Assembly (NCBI RefSeq): GCF_022406875.1 | Contig: NZ_CP023018.1 | Coordinates: 1,273,414 to 1,337,413, forward strand | From: Ectothiorhodosinus mongolicus | GTDB taxonomy: Bacteria; Pseudomonadota; Gammaproteobacteria; Ectothiorhodospirales; Ectothiorhodospiraceae | Direction of reading: 5' to 3' | DNA: 64,000 nt | Part shown: positions 9,303-18,131 of the stretch, one piece after another | Layout of the letters: every line of letters starts with the position of its first letter | How positions within the stretch are numbered: the stretch's first letter is position 1 | Translations under genes and position numbers: made by a program | The notes under the pieces: model-generated | The model's input: the letters and a program-made list of their open reading frames with translations, nothing else | The model's database searches: none | Told to the model about the DNA's origin: nothing

Positions 9303-10661
9303 GTGGCCGCAAGCAACCCAATGGGTGGTGCCTCTCTAGGCGGTGTCGGTAAGTTCACAGAACTCCGACAGCGCCTTTTGTTCGTGGTTATGGCGCTGGT
9401 GGTTTACCGTATCGGAACCTTTATTCCGGTGCCGGGTATCGATCCCATTGCGTTACAACAGTTTTATGACGCCCAGTCAGGCACCATTTTGGATATGTTT
9501 AACATGTTCTCTGGGGGTGCTTTAGAACGCCTGAGTATTTTTGCCTTAGGCGTGATGCCGTACATCTCGGCAGCCATTATTATGCAGTTGCTCGCCGCCA
9601 CCGTCCCAGCTTTGCAACAGATTAAGAAAGAAGGCGAGTCCGGGCGGCGAAAGATCACTCAGTACACGCGCTATGGGACGCTGGTATTGGCTTTGGCGCA
9701 AAGTGTTGGTATCAGCATTGCGCTTAACCAGCAGACGATGGGTGAGGCCACTATCGCTTTGAACCCTGGTTTAGGCTTCATGTTCACCGCGGTGGTTTCA
9801 CTGGTGACAGGCACCATGTTCTTGATGTGGTTGGGCGAGCAGGTGACCGAGCGGGGTATTGGTAATGGTATCTCCTTGATCATCTTCGCGGGTATTGTGG
9901 CGGGTTTGCCGGGTGCTTTTGGTGGCACTCTAGAGTTGGCCAGTACGGGCGAGTTGTCACCGGCTTTCGTCTTCTTGCTGTTGACCATGGGTTTGGGCGT
10001 GATCGGATTTATCGTCTTTATTGAGCGCGGACAACGCCGTATCACGGTGAATTACGCCAAGCGCCAAGTGGGTCGCAAGGTGTATGGTGGTCAAAGCAGT
10101 CATTTGCCACTGAAGTTGAATATGGCTGGGGTGATTCCGCCTATTTTTGCGTCGAGTATTATTCTCTTCCCAGCCACTTTGGGGACTTGGTTCGGTCAGG
10201 CAGAGGGCGTGACTTGGTTGCGTGATTTGTCGACGGCTTTGGGGCCGGGGCAGCCTTTGTATGTGATGTTTTATGGCGCCGCGATCATCTTTTTCTGTTT
10301 TTTTTACACGGCATTGGTTTTTAACTCTCGCGAAACCGCCGAAAACCTGAAAAAATCTGGTGCCTTTATTCCCGGGATTCGTCCAGGTCTGCAGACTGAG
10401 CGCTATGTCGATGGCGTCATGACGCGTCTGACCGCAGTGGGTGCGATATACATCACGCTCGTCTGCTTGATGCCGGAATTTCTGATTTTGTATTGGAATG
10501 TGCCTTTCTACTTCGGTGGCGCCTCACTGCTGATTATTGTCATTGTCGTGATGGACTTTATGGCGCAGCTGCAGGCGCACCTCGTGTCGCATCAATACGA
10601 GGGGCTGATGAAGAAGGCCAATTTGAAAGGGTTTGGAAATAAGCCGGGCATGTTGCGTTAA
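9303..10661 (+). CDS. secY: Preprotein translocase subunit SecY
   Basis: SecY is the pore of the inner-membrane SecYEG translocon. The 452-residue protein (E. coli 443) has ten predicted membrane segments, beginning with [20 protein letters not shown], and the plug and pore regions [12 protein letters not shown] and [10 protein letters not shown]. Cytoplasmic loop 5 shows [20 protein letters not shown]. The start is GTG at 9303, touching the rplO stop; a later ATG at 9321 would drop six residues. Its place between rplO and rpmJ is conserved. Confidence 0.98.
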   Translation: MAASNPMGGASLGGVGKFTELRQRLLFVVMALVVYRIGTFIPVPGIDPIALQQFYDAQSGTILDMFNMFSGGALERLSIFALGVMPYISAAIIMQLLAATVPALQQIKKEGESGRRKITQYTRYGTLVLALAQSVGISIALNQQTMGEATIALNPGLGFMFTAVVSLVTGTMFLMWLGEQVTERGIGNGISLIIFAGIVAGLPGAFGGTLELASTGELSPAFVFLLLTMGLGVIGFIVFIERGQRRITVNYAKRQVGRKVYGGQSSHLPLKLNMAGVIPPIFASSIILFPATLGTWFGQAEGVTWLRDLSTALGPGQPLYVMFYGAAIIFFCFFYTALVFNSRETAENLKKSGAFIPGIRPGLQTERYVDGVMTRLTAVGAIYITLVCLMPEFLILYWNVPFYFGGASLLIIVIVVMDFMAQLQAHLVSHQYEGLMKKANLKGFGNKPGMLR

Positions 10662-10682
10662 GCAAGGCCCTGAGGAAAGAAA

Positions 10683-10796
10683 ATGAAAGTTCGCGCATCC
10701 GTAAAAAAACTCTGCCGCAACTGCAAAGTGGTTCGGCGTAATGGCGTCGTTCGGGTGATCTGTTCAGATCCGCGTCACAAGCAGCGTCAGGGTTAA
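10683..10796 (+). CDS. rpmJ: 50S ribosomal protein L36 (zinc-binding type)
   Basis: This 37-residue protein is shorter than usual gene-finder cut-offs. It reads [20 protein letters not shown] then [17 protein letters not shown]. Cys11, Cys14, Cys27 and His32 form the zinc site, so this is the C+ form rather than the zinc-independent paralogue. It follows secY as in E. coli, with TGAGGAAAG as ribosome site. Confidence 0.98.
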   Translation: MKVRASVKKLCRNCKVVRRNGVVRVICSDPRHKQRQG

Positions 10797-10800
10797 GGCA

Positions 10801-10829
10801 TTGATTCAATATACCGCACAAGTTAAGAT
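10801..10829 (+). promoter_or_regulatory. Possible promoter for the alpha operon
   Basis: TTGATT at 10801-10806 and TAAGAT at 10824-10829 are exactly 17 bases apart (4/6 matches each). They sit in the 68-base gap between rpmJ and rpsM. Transcription would start near 10836, inside the following hairpin. Weak prediction. Confidence 0.35.
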
Positions 10830-10852
10830 AGCCGGCTTTTCTGCCGGTTTTT
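10830..10852 (+). terminator. Weak intrinsic terminator or attenuator between rpmJ and rpsM
   Basis: A 7-bp stem with one G-U pair (AGCCGGC, loop TTTTCT, GCCGGTT) is followed by TTT and then directly by the rpsM ribosome site GGAGATAG. It probably only trims transcription at the spc-alpha border. In E. coli the rpsM leader here also folds into the pseudoknot bound by S4; I did not establish an equivalent fold. Confidence 0.5.
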
Positions 10853-10864
10853 GGAGATAGCTGG

Positions 10865-11221
10865 ATGGCTCGTGTAGCAGGTGTCAATATTCCCGACCAC
10901 AAGCATGCGGTCATTGCGTTGCAGGCCATTTATGGCGTGGGCAAGACGCGCGCGCAGCTCATCTGTGGCTCAGCAGGAATCAAACAAGAACAGAAGATCC
11001 GTGATCTCACGGAAGAAGAAATCGAGAAGCTGCGTTCGGAAGTGGCTAAGTTCGCCGTCGAGGGTGATCTGCGTCGCGAAACTTCCATGAACATTAAGCG
11101 CCTCATGGATCTCGGTTGCTATCGGGGTTTGCGCCATCGCCGCGGTTTGCCGCTGCGTGGCCAGCGCACCCGCACCAATGCACGCACCCGCAAGGGCCCG
11201 CGTCGTCCCATTCGCAAGTAA
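10865..11221 (+). CDS. rpsM: 30S ribosomal protein S13
   Basis: The 118-residue protein equals E. coli S13, which contacts the P-site tRNA and L5 across the subunit bridge. It begins [20 protein letters not shown] and ends with the basic [20 protein letters not shown] tail. It heads the alpha operon rpsM-rpsK-rpsD-rpoA-rplQ, preceded by a strong GGAGATAG site at the foot of a hairpin. Confidence 0.98.
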   Translation: MARVAGVNIPDHKHAVIALQAIYGVGKTRAQLICGSAGIKQEQKIRDLTEEEIEKLRSEVAKFAVEGDLRRETSMNIKRLMDLGCYRGLRHRRGLPLRGQRTRTNARTRKGPRRPIRK

Positions 11222-11248
11222 AGTTTTGTAACACAGGAATCAACAGGT

Positions 11249-11638
11249 ATGGCACAAGCCTCCACCCGGACCAAGAAAAAGGTCAAGAAGTCGGTTTCCG
11301 ATGGTATTGCGCACATTTATGCGTCATTCAATAACACCATCGTCACCATCACTGATCGTCAGGGGAATACACTCTCTTGGGCGACAGCGGGTGGCTCAGG
11401 CTTCCGTGGTTCACGTAAAAGCACCCCGTTTGCCGCTCAGGTTGCAGCCGAGCGTGCCGGGACCGCTGCCCAAGATTACGGCTTAAAAAACCTTGAGGTG
11501 TTGGTCAAGGGTCCTGGTCCAGGGCGTGAGTCTGCGGTGCGTGCGCTGAACAATGTGGGTTACAAAATCACCAATATCAGCGATATCACACCCATTCCGC
11601 ATAATGGCTGCCGTCCGCCTAAAAAGCGCCGCGTGTAG
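11249..11638 (+). CDS. rpsK: 30S ribosomal protein S11
   Basis: The 129-residue protein equals E. coli S11, located on the platform near the E site. It has [20 protein letters not shown], the core [20 protein letters not shown] and the terminal [16 protein letters not shown] lies upstream of the ATG. It is second in the alpha operon. Confidence 0.98.
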   Translation: MAQASTRTKKKVKKSVSDGIAHIYASFNNTIVTITDRQGNTLSWATAGGSGFRGSRKSTPFAAQVAAERAGTAAQDYGLKNLEVLVKGPGPGRESAVRALNNVGYKITNISDITPIPHNGCRPPKKRRV

Positions 11639-11652
11639 ACTGGAGAAATTTC

Positions 11653-12273
11653 ATGGCCCGTTATATTGGACCCAAGTGCAAACTCAGCCGCCGCGAAGGC
11701 ACCGACCTCTCGCTTAAAAGCCGCGCGCGTGCACTGGATACGAAGTGCAAACTGGACAAAGCTCCCGGCCAGCATGGGGATCGGCGCACTCGCCTCTCCG
11801 ACTATGGTGTGCAGCTGCGTGAAAAGCAGAAGCTGCGTCGTATTTATGGTGTGCTCGAAAAACAGTTTCGCAACTATTACAAAACTGCGAGTCGTCTCAA
11901 GGGCTCTACGGGTGATAACCTGTTAAAGCTCTTGGAATGCCGCTTGGATAACGTGGTCTACCGTATGGGCTTTGCCACGACCCGCGCTGAGGCGCGTCAG
12001 TTGGTGAGCCATAAGGCTATCTTGGTGAATGGCAGTGCGGTGAATATCCCGTCATATCAGGTCAAAGCCACCGATACCGTGACGATTCGCGAAAAATCCC
12101 GCAAGCAGGTGCGTATTCAAGACGCACTCGCCTTGTCTGAACAATTTGGATTCCCGGAGTGGGTGGAAGTTGACGCTAAGAAGATGGAAGGCATCTTCAA
12201 AAGCATCCCAGAGCGAAGTGATCTGCCAGCCGACATCAATGAGTCGCTGGTGGTCGAGCTCTACTCCAAGTAA
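11653..12273 (+). CDS. rpsD: 30S ribosomal protein S4
   Basis: The 206-residue protein equals E. coli S4, a primary 16S rRNA binder that in E. coli represses the alpha operon. It starts [20 protein letters not shown] and has the S4 RNA-binding domain near residues 95-155 ([20 protein letters not shown], then [10 protein letters not shown]). A GGAGAAATTTC stretch precedes the ATG. Confidence 0.98.
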   Translation: MARYIGPKCKLSRREGTDLSLKSRARALDTKCKLDKAPGQHGDRRTRLSDYGVQLREKQKLRRIYGVLEKQFRNYYKTASRLKGSTGDNLLKLLECRLDNVVYRMGFATTRAEARQLVSHKAILVNGSAVNIPSYQVKATDTVTIREKSRKQVRIQDALALSEQFGFPEWVEVDAKKMEGIFKSIPERSDLPADINESLVVELYSK

Positions 12274-12306
12274 TCGCCCTAAACGCAACAGCACAAGAGG
12301 TCCTCA

Positions 12307-13311
12307 ATGCAGGCCAAAGTCAATGAATTGCTTACGCCTCGTCATATCGAGGTTCAGGCGGAAAGTGCCAAACTCTCGCGCGTGGTTCTTGAGCCGCTGG
12401 AGCGCGGTTTCGGCCATACGCTGGGTAATGCCCTGCGGCGTATTCTTTTGTCTTCTATTCCTGGCGCCGCGATTCTTGAAGCGGAAATCGAAGGCGTGCT
12501 GCATGAGTACACCGCCATCGAAGGTGTTCAAGAAGACGTCGTCGATATTTTGCTCAACCTGAAAAGCGTCGCTCTGCGAATGCACAACCGTGACGACGCC
12601 ACTCTGACTCTGCGCAAGAAAGGCCCGGGTGTGGTCACCGCCGGTGATATCGCCTTGGATCATGATGTCGAGATCGTTAATCCGGATCATGTGATAGCGC
12701 ACCTCACCAAAAACGGTGAACTAAATATGCGGTTGATGGTAGGCCGTGGCCGGGGTTATCAGCCAGTCAGCGCTCGTCGTGGCCCTGAAGATGACACAGC
12801 TAAGACCGGTCGACTCTATCTGGATGCCAGCTTTAGCCCTGTGCGCCGTGTCGCCTACCGCGTCGAGAGTGCTCGTGTGGAACAGCGCACCGACATGGAT
12901 CGACTGATCATCGAGTTGGAAACCAATGGTACCGTCACTCCGGATGATGCCATTCGTGAGGCGGCCTCTGTGCTGCAAAGCCAATTGATGGCCTTTGTCG
13001 AATTACGTAGTGACGAAGTCGTGCCGCGTGAGACTCGTTCCATGGAAGTCGATCCCATCTTGGTGCGCCCCGTGGACGATCTGGAACTGACCGTGCGTTC
13101 AGCCAATTGTCTGAAGGCGGAAAATATTTACTACATCGGTGATCTGATTCAGCGCACCGAGGTTGAGTTGCTGAAGACGCCTAACTTGGGTAAAAAGTCG
13201 CTCACCGAAATCAAAGACGTGTTGGCCTCTCATGGTCTATCCATGGGGATGCGCCTAGAAAACTGGCCACCGCCGGGGCTCAAAGAGCACGACAAGAAAA
13301 ACGTCGGCTAA
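12307..13311 (+). CDS. rpoA: RNA polymerase subunit alpha
   Basis: The alpha subunit nucleates polymerase assembly and binds UP elements and activators. The 334-residue protein (E. coli 329) has the N-terminal assembly domain ([20 protein letters not shown] around residues 30-50) and, after a linker near 235-250, the C-terminal domain with the helix-hairpin-helix segment [28 protein letters not shown] lies upstream of the ATG. Its place between rpsD and rplQ is universal in this group. Confidence 0.99.
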   Translation: MQAKVNELLTPRHIEVQAESAKLSRVVLEPLERGFGHTLGNALRRILLSSIPGAAILEAEIEGVLHEYTAIEGVQEDVVDILLNLKSVALRMHNRDDATLTLRKKGPGVVTAGDIALDHDVEIVNPDHVIAHLTKNGELNMRLMVGRGRGYQPVSARRGPEDDTAKTGRLYLDASFSPVRRVAYRVESARVEQRTDMDRLIIELETNGTVTPDDAIREAASVLQSQLMAFVELRSDEVVPRETRSMEVDPILVRPVDDLELTVRSANCLKAENIYYIGDLIQRTEVELLKTPNLGKKSLTEIKDVLASHGLSMGMRLENWPPPGLKEHDKKNVG

Positions 13312-13351
13312 GCCACGCGTTCTAGCTTATTAATGCAAGGAAACTGAAGTC

Positions 13352-13870
13352 ATGCGTCACCGTCACTCGGGAAGACAACTGAACCGCAATAGCTCGCATC
13401 GCAAAGCGACCATGCAGTCGTTGGCTTTGTCGCTGTTCCGCTACGAGGCTATTAAGACCACCGTGCCTAAGGCCAAGGAGCTGCGGCGCGTTGCTGAGCC
13501 GCTGATCACTCTGGCCAAGAATGATAGCGTGCATACGCGCCGCGTGGCCTTCGCGCGTCTGCGTGATGATGCCGTGGTGGGCAAGTTATTTTCTGAATTG
13601 GGTCCACGTTACAAAACGCGCCCAGGCGGCTACATGCGGATTTTGAAGTGCGGGTTCCGCAAGGGCGATAACGCACCGATGGCCTATGTGGAGCTGGTTG
13701 ATCGTCCCGATTTTGAGGAAACAGTGGCCCCAGAGCCTGAACTTACGGCGGAACCTGAAGTGACTGAAGCGCCGGTCGAAGCCAGCCAAGAGGCTGTGGC
13801 GAAACCGAAGGCCAAGGCCAAGTCTACGCCTAAGGCCAAGACCAAGGCTGAAACCAAGTCTGAGGAGTAA
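13352..13870 (+). CDS. rplQ: 50S ribosomal protein L17 with extended C-terminal tail
   Basis: The first 125 or so residues are a standard L17, starting [20 protein letters not shown] and containing [14 protein letters not shown], the usual end of the family (E. coli 127 residues). About 45 more follow: an acidic, Pro/Glu/Ala-rich stretch and then a basic Lys-Ala-rich end including [20 protein letters not shown]. The tail resembles histone-like low-complexity repeats and is probably disordered. L17 sits near the tunnel exit. The gene closes the alpha operon and is followed by a strong terminator. Confidence 0.97.
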   Translation: MRHRHSGRQLNRNSSHRKATMQSLALSLFRYEAIKTTVPKAKELRRVAEPLITLAKNDSVHTRRVAFARLRDDAVVGKLFSELGPRYKTRPGGYMRILKCGFRKGDNAPMAYVELVDRPDFEETVAPEPELTAEPEVTEAPVEASQEAVAKPKAKAKSTPKAKTKAETKSEE

Positions 13871-13903
13871 TGGCCCAGCTTGAAGTGGCAATGGGCTATG
13901 AGA

Positions 13904-13935
13904 AAGCCGACCTTCGGGTCGGCTTTTGCTTTTTG
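13904..13935 (+). terminator. Intrinsic terminator after rplQ
   Basis: AAGCCGACC and GGTCGGCTT form a perfect 9-bp stem around a TTCG tetraloop, followed by TTGCTTTTT. This is a textbook Rho-independent terminator ending the S10-spc-alpha cluster. The menA ATG begins only 6 bases after the T tract. Confidence 0.93.
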
Positions 13936-13940
13936 TGGCT

Positions 13941-14843
13941 ATGACTCACAGCGCTCTCAAACCCATGGCAGCCTATGACTTTTTGAGGGCGATGCGGCCG
14001 TTTTCCTTTGTGGTGGCCTTGTCGGCCTGTGGCCTGGGCACCTTGCTGGCTTATCAGCAGGGGTATGGTTCCATCACGCTTGCGCTGCTCATCGTCCTTG
14101 CCGGCATGCTACTGCAAGCTGCAGTCAATCTGATTAATGATCACGCCGACCTGCCCCTGCTTCAGGCGGAGCTGCAGCGCGCGGATTCTGGTTCAGCGGC
14201 CCTGTTGACCCAGGCCATCACGGCGATTCACCGAAACTATCGCGTCGGCTTGATCTTTTTGGGCATCGCCTTGTTGATTGGGCTGGGTCTGGTGTTACAC
14301 CGCGGTTGGCCTTTGCTGCTATTGATCTCGATTGGTTTGCCGGGTGCCTATTTTTATTCCGCTGAGCCGATTCACTATAAGCGCCGAGGGCTCGGCGTGT
14401 TCATGGTGTTTTGGCTGATGGGGATCCTTCTGATAGGTGGTTCAGCGATGGCTATGGGCGCGCCTTTATCCCTGCAAGTGCTGCTGATGAGCGTCCCCTT
14501 TAGTCTGTTTACCGCCCTAGTCTTGCTGGGTAATGAGATTCGTGACTATGACAAAGACCGCGCAAACGAGTTGCGTACCTTGACCGTGCGCATTGGTGTG
14601 CCTGCGGCCCGCGTGTTTTTTGCATTGGGCCTGGTCGGCAGCTATCTGATGTGTCTTTTCTTGTGGCGAGCCGAACTCTTGCCGATATTCTGGCCGCTCA
14701 TATTATCGCTGCCTTTTGCCATTACCCCGCTGCGTGCCGTTGTTACACGCTCGGTTCAGGCCCAGGCGTTACCCCAGCAAACCGGTCGATTGTTCGCCGT
14801 ATTTGCGTTGCTATATCTAGTGAGTTGTTTACCGCTGCTCTAG
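13941..14843 (+). CDS. menA: 1,4-dihydroxy-2-naphthoate polyprenyltransferase
   Basis: This 300-residue UbiA-superfamily membrane enzyme attaches the isoprenoid tail to 1,4-dihydroxy-2-naphthoate, giving demethylmenaquinone. The two metal-diphosphate motifs are visible: NLINDHADLPLL near residue 70 and GNEIRDYDKDRANELRTLTV near residue 195, among about eight or nine membrane segments. MenA is preferred to UbiA because the men operon converges on it. The start is uncertain: ATG 13941 or ATG 13965, neither with a clear ribosome site. Its stop shares bases with that of the opposing gene. Confidence 0.85.
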   Translation: MTHSALKPMAAYDFLRAMRPFSFVVALSACGLGTLLAYQQGYGSITLALLIVLAGMLLQAAVNLINDHADLPLLQAELQRADSGSAALLTQAITAIHRNYRVGLIFLGIALLIGLGLVLHRGWPLLLLISIGLPGAYFYSAEPIHYKRRGLGVFMVFWLMGILLIGGSAMAMGAPLSLQVLLMSVPFSLFTALVLLGNEIRDYDKDRANELRTLTVRIGVPAARVFFALGLVGSYLMCLFLWRAELLPIFWPLILSLPFAITPLRAVVTRSVQAQALPQQTGRLFAVFALLYLVSCLPLL

Positions 14844-16180
14844 TTCACCCGACCAAAAAAAGCCGCTTTTTCGCCCGTGGCTCGGCCGTTACGCACGCAA
14901 TCATTCATGGCGATGCCGCGAAAGGCATTGCCGGTAATATGAAGGCCACGATATTGCTCAGCGCGATCCATGATCTGATCGACCGCTTTGATATGCCCAA
15001 CCGGGTATCCGGGCAGGCCTTTGGGCCAGCATTTAATCATGGTCGCATCGGGTTCCTGAGTGATGCCCAATGCTTCCGCCAAGCCGCGTCGTGATTCGGC
15101 AATCAACGCCTCATCACTCAATTCGAGTTTCTCTGGTGAGCGCTGTCCACCGAGCATAATGCGCACACTTTTCATTCCTGGCGGCGCTCGGTCGGGAAAG
15201 ATGCTGCTGTCCCACAATACACCCAAAAACGGTAGCGGTGCTGTGGCTGTCGTCAGAAGGCCAAAGCCATCCAAATCATGATCCAGTTGTTTCCAGCCAA
15301 AACCCACCACCGCAATGGGAGAGTAGGATAAAGCAGCCAACTGCTCAGACAACTGGGGGTCGAGTTCTTGGAACATGGGCGCTGCACAATAGGCTGGTAC
15401 AGCCGTAATCACCTGATCAAAGTTCACACTGCTATCTGGAGTGCGCACCACATATTGCGCGCCTTCGCGAGTGATGGACTCGACGCTGGTGCCAAGGTGC
15501 CATGTGGCTTCAATTTGGCCCTGCAAGTGCTCGATGATGCGACTCATGCCGCCTTTGAAGCTCATCAGAACACCGCCGGGTCCCGCACTTTTCTTGCGGC
15601 GGGCCAGCATGCCCTTGAATAAACCACCATGATCGCGCTCTAGTTGAGTGACCAGCGGGAAAGCAGCCTGCACTGAGACCCGATCTGCTGTCGTGCCATA
15701 AATGCCCGCCGTCATGGCATCTAAAAAAACATCTGTAAACGCTTGCCCCAAGCGGCGATAGCCAAAGGCCTGCAGGGTTTCATCCACATCGTCTTTTTTC
15801 GCAGGGATAAAAAACTCGCCAGCGACACGAAGCTTTTGCGGCAGAGTCAGCAATTTGGATTTCAGGAATTTGGGTGGGCTGTCTGGGAAAGCATGCATGG
15901 CATCGGTATAAATAAAGCGCTTGCGCGAGGCATCTTCGCTGCGCATCAATAAATGCAATCCTTGGCAATCTTCCACCAGTTTCAACATGTCCGGCTTGTT
16001 GCTCAAAAAGCCATTGCCACCTTCCTCGAATAAAAAGCCATCCAGATCGCGGGTATGCAATGTGCCACCGGCATGCGCATTGGCCTCATAGATATGTATC
16101 TGCGCATCGCTGCGGGAGCGTTGCAGGTAAAAAGCCGTGCTCAGTCCGCTGATACCAGCGCCAATGATGGCTACGCGCAT
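14840..16180 (-). CDS. hemY: HemY-type FAD-dependent protoporphyrinogen (or coproporphyrinogen) oxidase
   Basis: The 446-residue protein has an N-terminal dinucleotide-binding fold, VAIIGAGISGLSTAFYLQRS, followed by EANAHAGGTLHTRDLDGFLF and GGNGFLSN, and a C-terminal FAD segment GLHITGNAFRGIAMNDCVRN. This pattern and length fit the HemY family, which oxidises protoporphyrinogen or coproporphyrinogen late in haem synthesis. Other flavin amine oxidases are possible. Its ATG overlaps the SRPBCC gene by 10 bases, making it the last gene of the men operon. Its TAG overlaps the menA TAG on the opposite strand. Confidence 0.75.
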   Translation of the reverse strand: MRVAIIGAGISGLSTAFYLQRSRSDAQIHIYEANAHAGGTLHTRDLDGFLFEEGGNGFLSNKPDMLKLVEDCQGLHLLMRSEDASRKRFIYTDAMHAFPDSPPKFLKSKLLTLPQKLRVAGEFFIPAKKDDVDETLQAFGYRRLGQAFTDVFLDAMTAGIYGTTADRVSVQAAFPLVTQLERDHGGLFKGMLARRKKSAGPGGVLMSFKGGMSRIIEHLQGQIEATWHLGTSVESITREGAQYVVRTPDSSVNFDQVITAVPAYCAAPMFQELDPQLSEQLAALSYSPIAVVGFGWKQLDHDLDGFGLLTTATAPLPFLGVLWDSSIFPDRAPPGMKSVRIMLGGQRSPEKLELSDEALIAESRRGLAEALGITQEPDATMIKCWPKGLPGYPVGHIKAVDQIMDRAEQYRGLHITGNAFRGIAMNDCVRNGRATGEKAAFFGRVN

Positions 16181-16620
16181 GTAGTCTGCTCCTGCTTTTG
16201 TTTATCCTGAATCAGAGCGCGTCTGACGCGTTCAAATGCTTGGCCACTGATATGCGAAATAATCGGCTTAGCCACGCGGCCCACGGTTTTATCCAGTAAT
16301 TTACTCGGTAGGTGATACTCGATAACGAGGCGTACTCGTGTGCCTCCGGGCACGGCGAACAAGCGATAGCGCCCCGTATTGGGAATGCCGCTTCGTGAGG
16401 CCCAACTGAGTTTGGTGGGGGCTTCTTCCTCGACAATGGCTACGTCCCAGCTGAAACTCATGCCATTGGTTTTTACTTTCCAGCGATAAGTGACCTCATC
16501 CAGGGCAGTCACTGATTCCACCGCATCGGCATAGCGCGGAAACTCATCCACACGGCGCAGCAAGGCAAATACTTCCTCAGGTGCGGCTGGAAACAACATA
16601 TCGTGTTCGATGGAAGGCAC
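16171..16620 (-). CDS. SRPBCC-family protein (polyketide cyclase/dehydrase-like)
   Basis: The 149-residue protein looks like a START/Bet v1-type lipid-binding fold: an N-terminal strand MPSIEHDMLFPAAPEEVFAL, the segment DEFPRYADAVESVTAL, central beta strands and a long C-terminal helix from about residue 110. Members bind hydrophobic ligands or chaperone quinones (for example Coq10 and the YfjG/RatA group), and the DEFPRYADAV pattern recalls that group. It lies 62 bases after the SDR gene and overlaps the HemY-type gene. No exact function can be assigned; a role with quinone or tetrapyrrole is inference. Confidence 0.65.
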   Translation of the reverse strand: MPSIEHDMLFPAAPEEVFALLRRVDEFPRYADAVESVTALDEVTYRWKVKTNGMSFSWDVAIVEEEAPTKLSWASRSGIPNTGRYRLFAVPGGTRVRLVIEYHLPSKLLDKTVGRVAKPIISHISGQAFERVRRALIQDKQKQEQTTCA

Positions 16621-16682
16621 TCTATTCTCCCCGTTGTGTTTTTGGCGTCATCATGGCTAGACACCCAAGCGCTCAGCGCCGA

Positions 16683-18131
16683 TCAAGAGTGTTCAGCCTG
16701 TTTGGCGATTCCGCGCGCCATGGCATCAAAAACGATGGCATGGGCAGGCGCCATGGCGTACCAATACAGGAGGCCCCAAAAACCGGCAGGATGCCAGTAA
16801 TTATGTACCTCAATCTGCGTCCCCTCATTTTTTGGACTGATACAGATTTCCAGAATACCTGAGCCTGGTACCCGCATGCCAAAGGCCAAGGTCAAGCTTT
16901 GTTCCTCTCGCATGGCAACCACTCGCCAAGAGTCGACCATATCGCCCAGGCGGAGTAGGTCAGGGTCGCGTCTGCCGCGATTGCGGCCAGGCCCACCCAG
17001 CATCCAGTCTAACCACTCGCGCAATGTCCATAGTGTATTGAGGGCGAAGTAGCGTTGTTGACCACCAATGCGTTGCACCAGCCTCCATACCTCTTCTGGC
17101 GAAGCAGAAGACCAAGCGCTACCCATGGCTTTTTTAGCGTAAAATCCATAGTCCAAGCGTTGTTGGCGGAAGGCAAAAGCGCCTTCTGTCCATCGCGCCG
17201 CAACCCGATGCTCACGTTCAGCAGCAAAACTGCGTTTCACCGCAGCGCGAAAGCCCAACAGCTTTTGCGGCATCAGGGCCTTAGCCCTAGCATCATGCGC
17301 CACATAATCTTCTTTTAATCCCTCAATAAGTGCGCGGGCGATAGGGGTGGGTACCGAAGTCACCAGATGCAGCCAATAAGATGAGAGTTTAGGGGACAGC
17401 AGAGGAACTGGAATAACCAGCGGTGGGCGATGTTCGGCTTCCTCGGCCAAGATCCTCATCATCTCGCCATAAGTCAGATATTCCGATCCCGCGGTATCCA
17501 AGATTTCACCATGCACGGACTCATCTAAGCGAGCCACCTGCGTTAGATAATGTAATAAATTCTCCAAAGCGATAGGGGGTGATCGTCGAGACACCCAGCG
17601 TGGTGTCAGCATCACCGGCAGATGCAACACCAGGTCCCGCATGACTTCAAAGGCCGCAGAACCCGGGCCAACAATGATCCCAGCGCGTAATTCAATCACC
17701 GGCACCGTGCCGCGGCGCAATTCATCGCCCGTCTGACGACGTGAGACGATATGCTCTGAGCGCGCTGATTCGGGGGCAAGGCCGCCCAGATAGATGATAC
17801 GTTTTACCCCAGCATCGGCCGCCGCCTGCGCAAAATGACGTGCAGCCAAAAGATCCAGATCGCCAAAAGCTTTGCCCGCGCCCATGGAATGCACCAAGTA
17901 ATAAGCCGTGGTGACCCCTTCTAAGGCAACCGCCAGCGTCTCGGGTTTCAGTGCATCGGCGGCAACACATTCAACATCCGCCCAGCCACGGGCTTGTAGC
18001 ACCGATAGATTGCGCGCTGCTGCGCGTATCCGAGAATGGCCGGCGGTGATTAGCCACGGTACGAGATTTGAGCCAATATAGCCGCTGGCACCAAACACCA
18101 AGCTAAGCTCTTGAGATGATGGGCTGCTCAT
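16683..18131 (-). CDS. SDR-family NAD(P)-binding protein with DUF2867 domain
   Basis: The 482-residue protein has an N-terminal atypical SDR fold, LVFGASGYIGSNLVPWLITA, with YYLVHSMGAG and RIIYLGGLAP typical of NmrA/YbjT-like members, and a C-terminal DUF2867 region from about residue 320 (SWRVVAMREEQSLTLAFGMR). The domain order and length recall E. coli YbjT (476 residues), whose reaction is unclear. The start ATG overlaps the stop of the MenI-like gene (ATGA), so it is translated as part of the men operon. Substrate unknown. Confidence 0.75.
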   Translation of the reverse strand: MSSPSSQELSLVFGASGYIGSNLVPWLITAGHSRIRAAARNLSVLQARGWADVECVAADALKPETLAVALEGVTTAYYLVHSMGAGKAFGDLDLLAARHFAQAAADAGVKRIIYLGGLAPESARSEHIVSRRQTGDELRRGTVPVIELRAGIIVGPGSAAFEVMRDLVLHLPVMLTPRWVSRRSPPIALENLLHYLTQVARLDESVHGEILDTAGSEYLTYGEMMRILAEEAEHRPPLVIPVPLLSPKLSSYWLHLVTSVPTPIARALIEGLKEDYVAHDARAKALMPQKLLGFRAAVKRSFAAEREHRVAARWTEGAFAFRQQRLDYGFYAKKAMGSAWSSASPEEVWRLVQRIGGQQRYFALNTLWTLREWLDWMLGGPGRNRGRRDPDLLRLGDMVDSWRVVAMREEQSLTLAFGMRVPGSGILEICISPKNEGTQIEVHNYWHPAGFWGLLYWYAMAPAHAIVFDAMARGIAKQAEHS

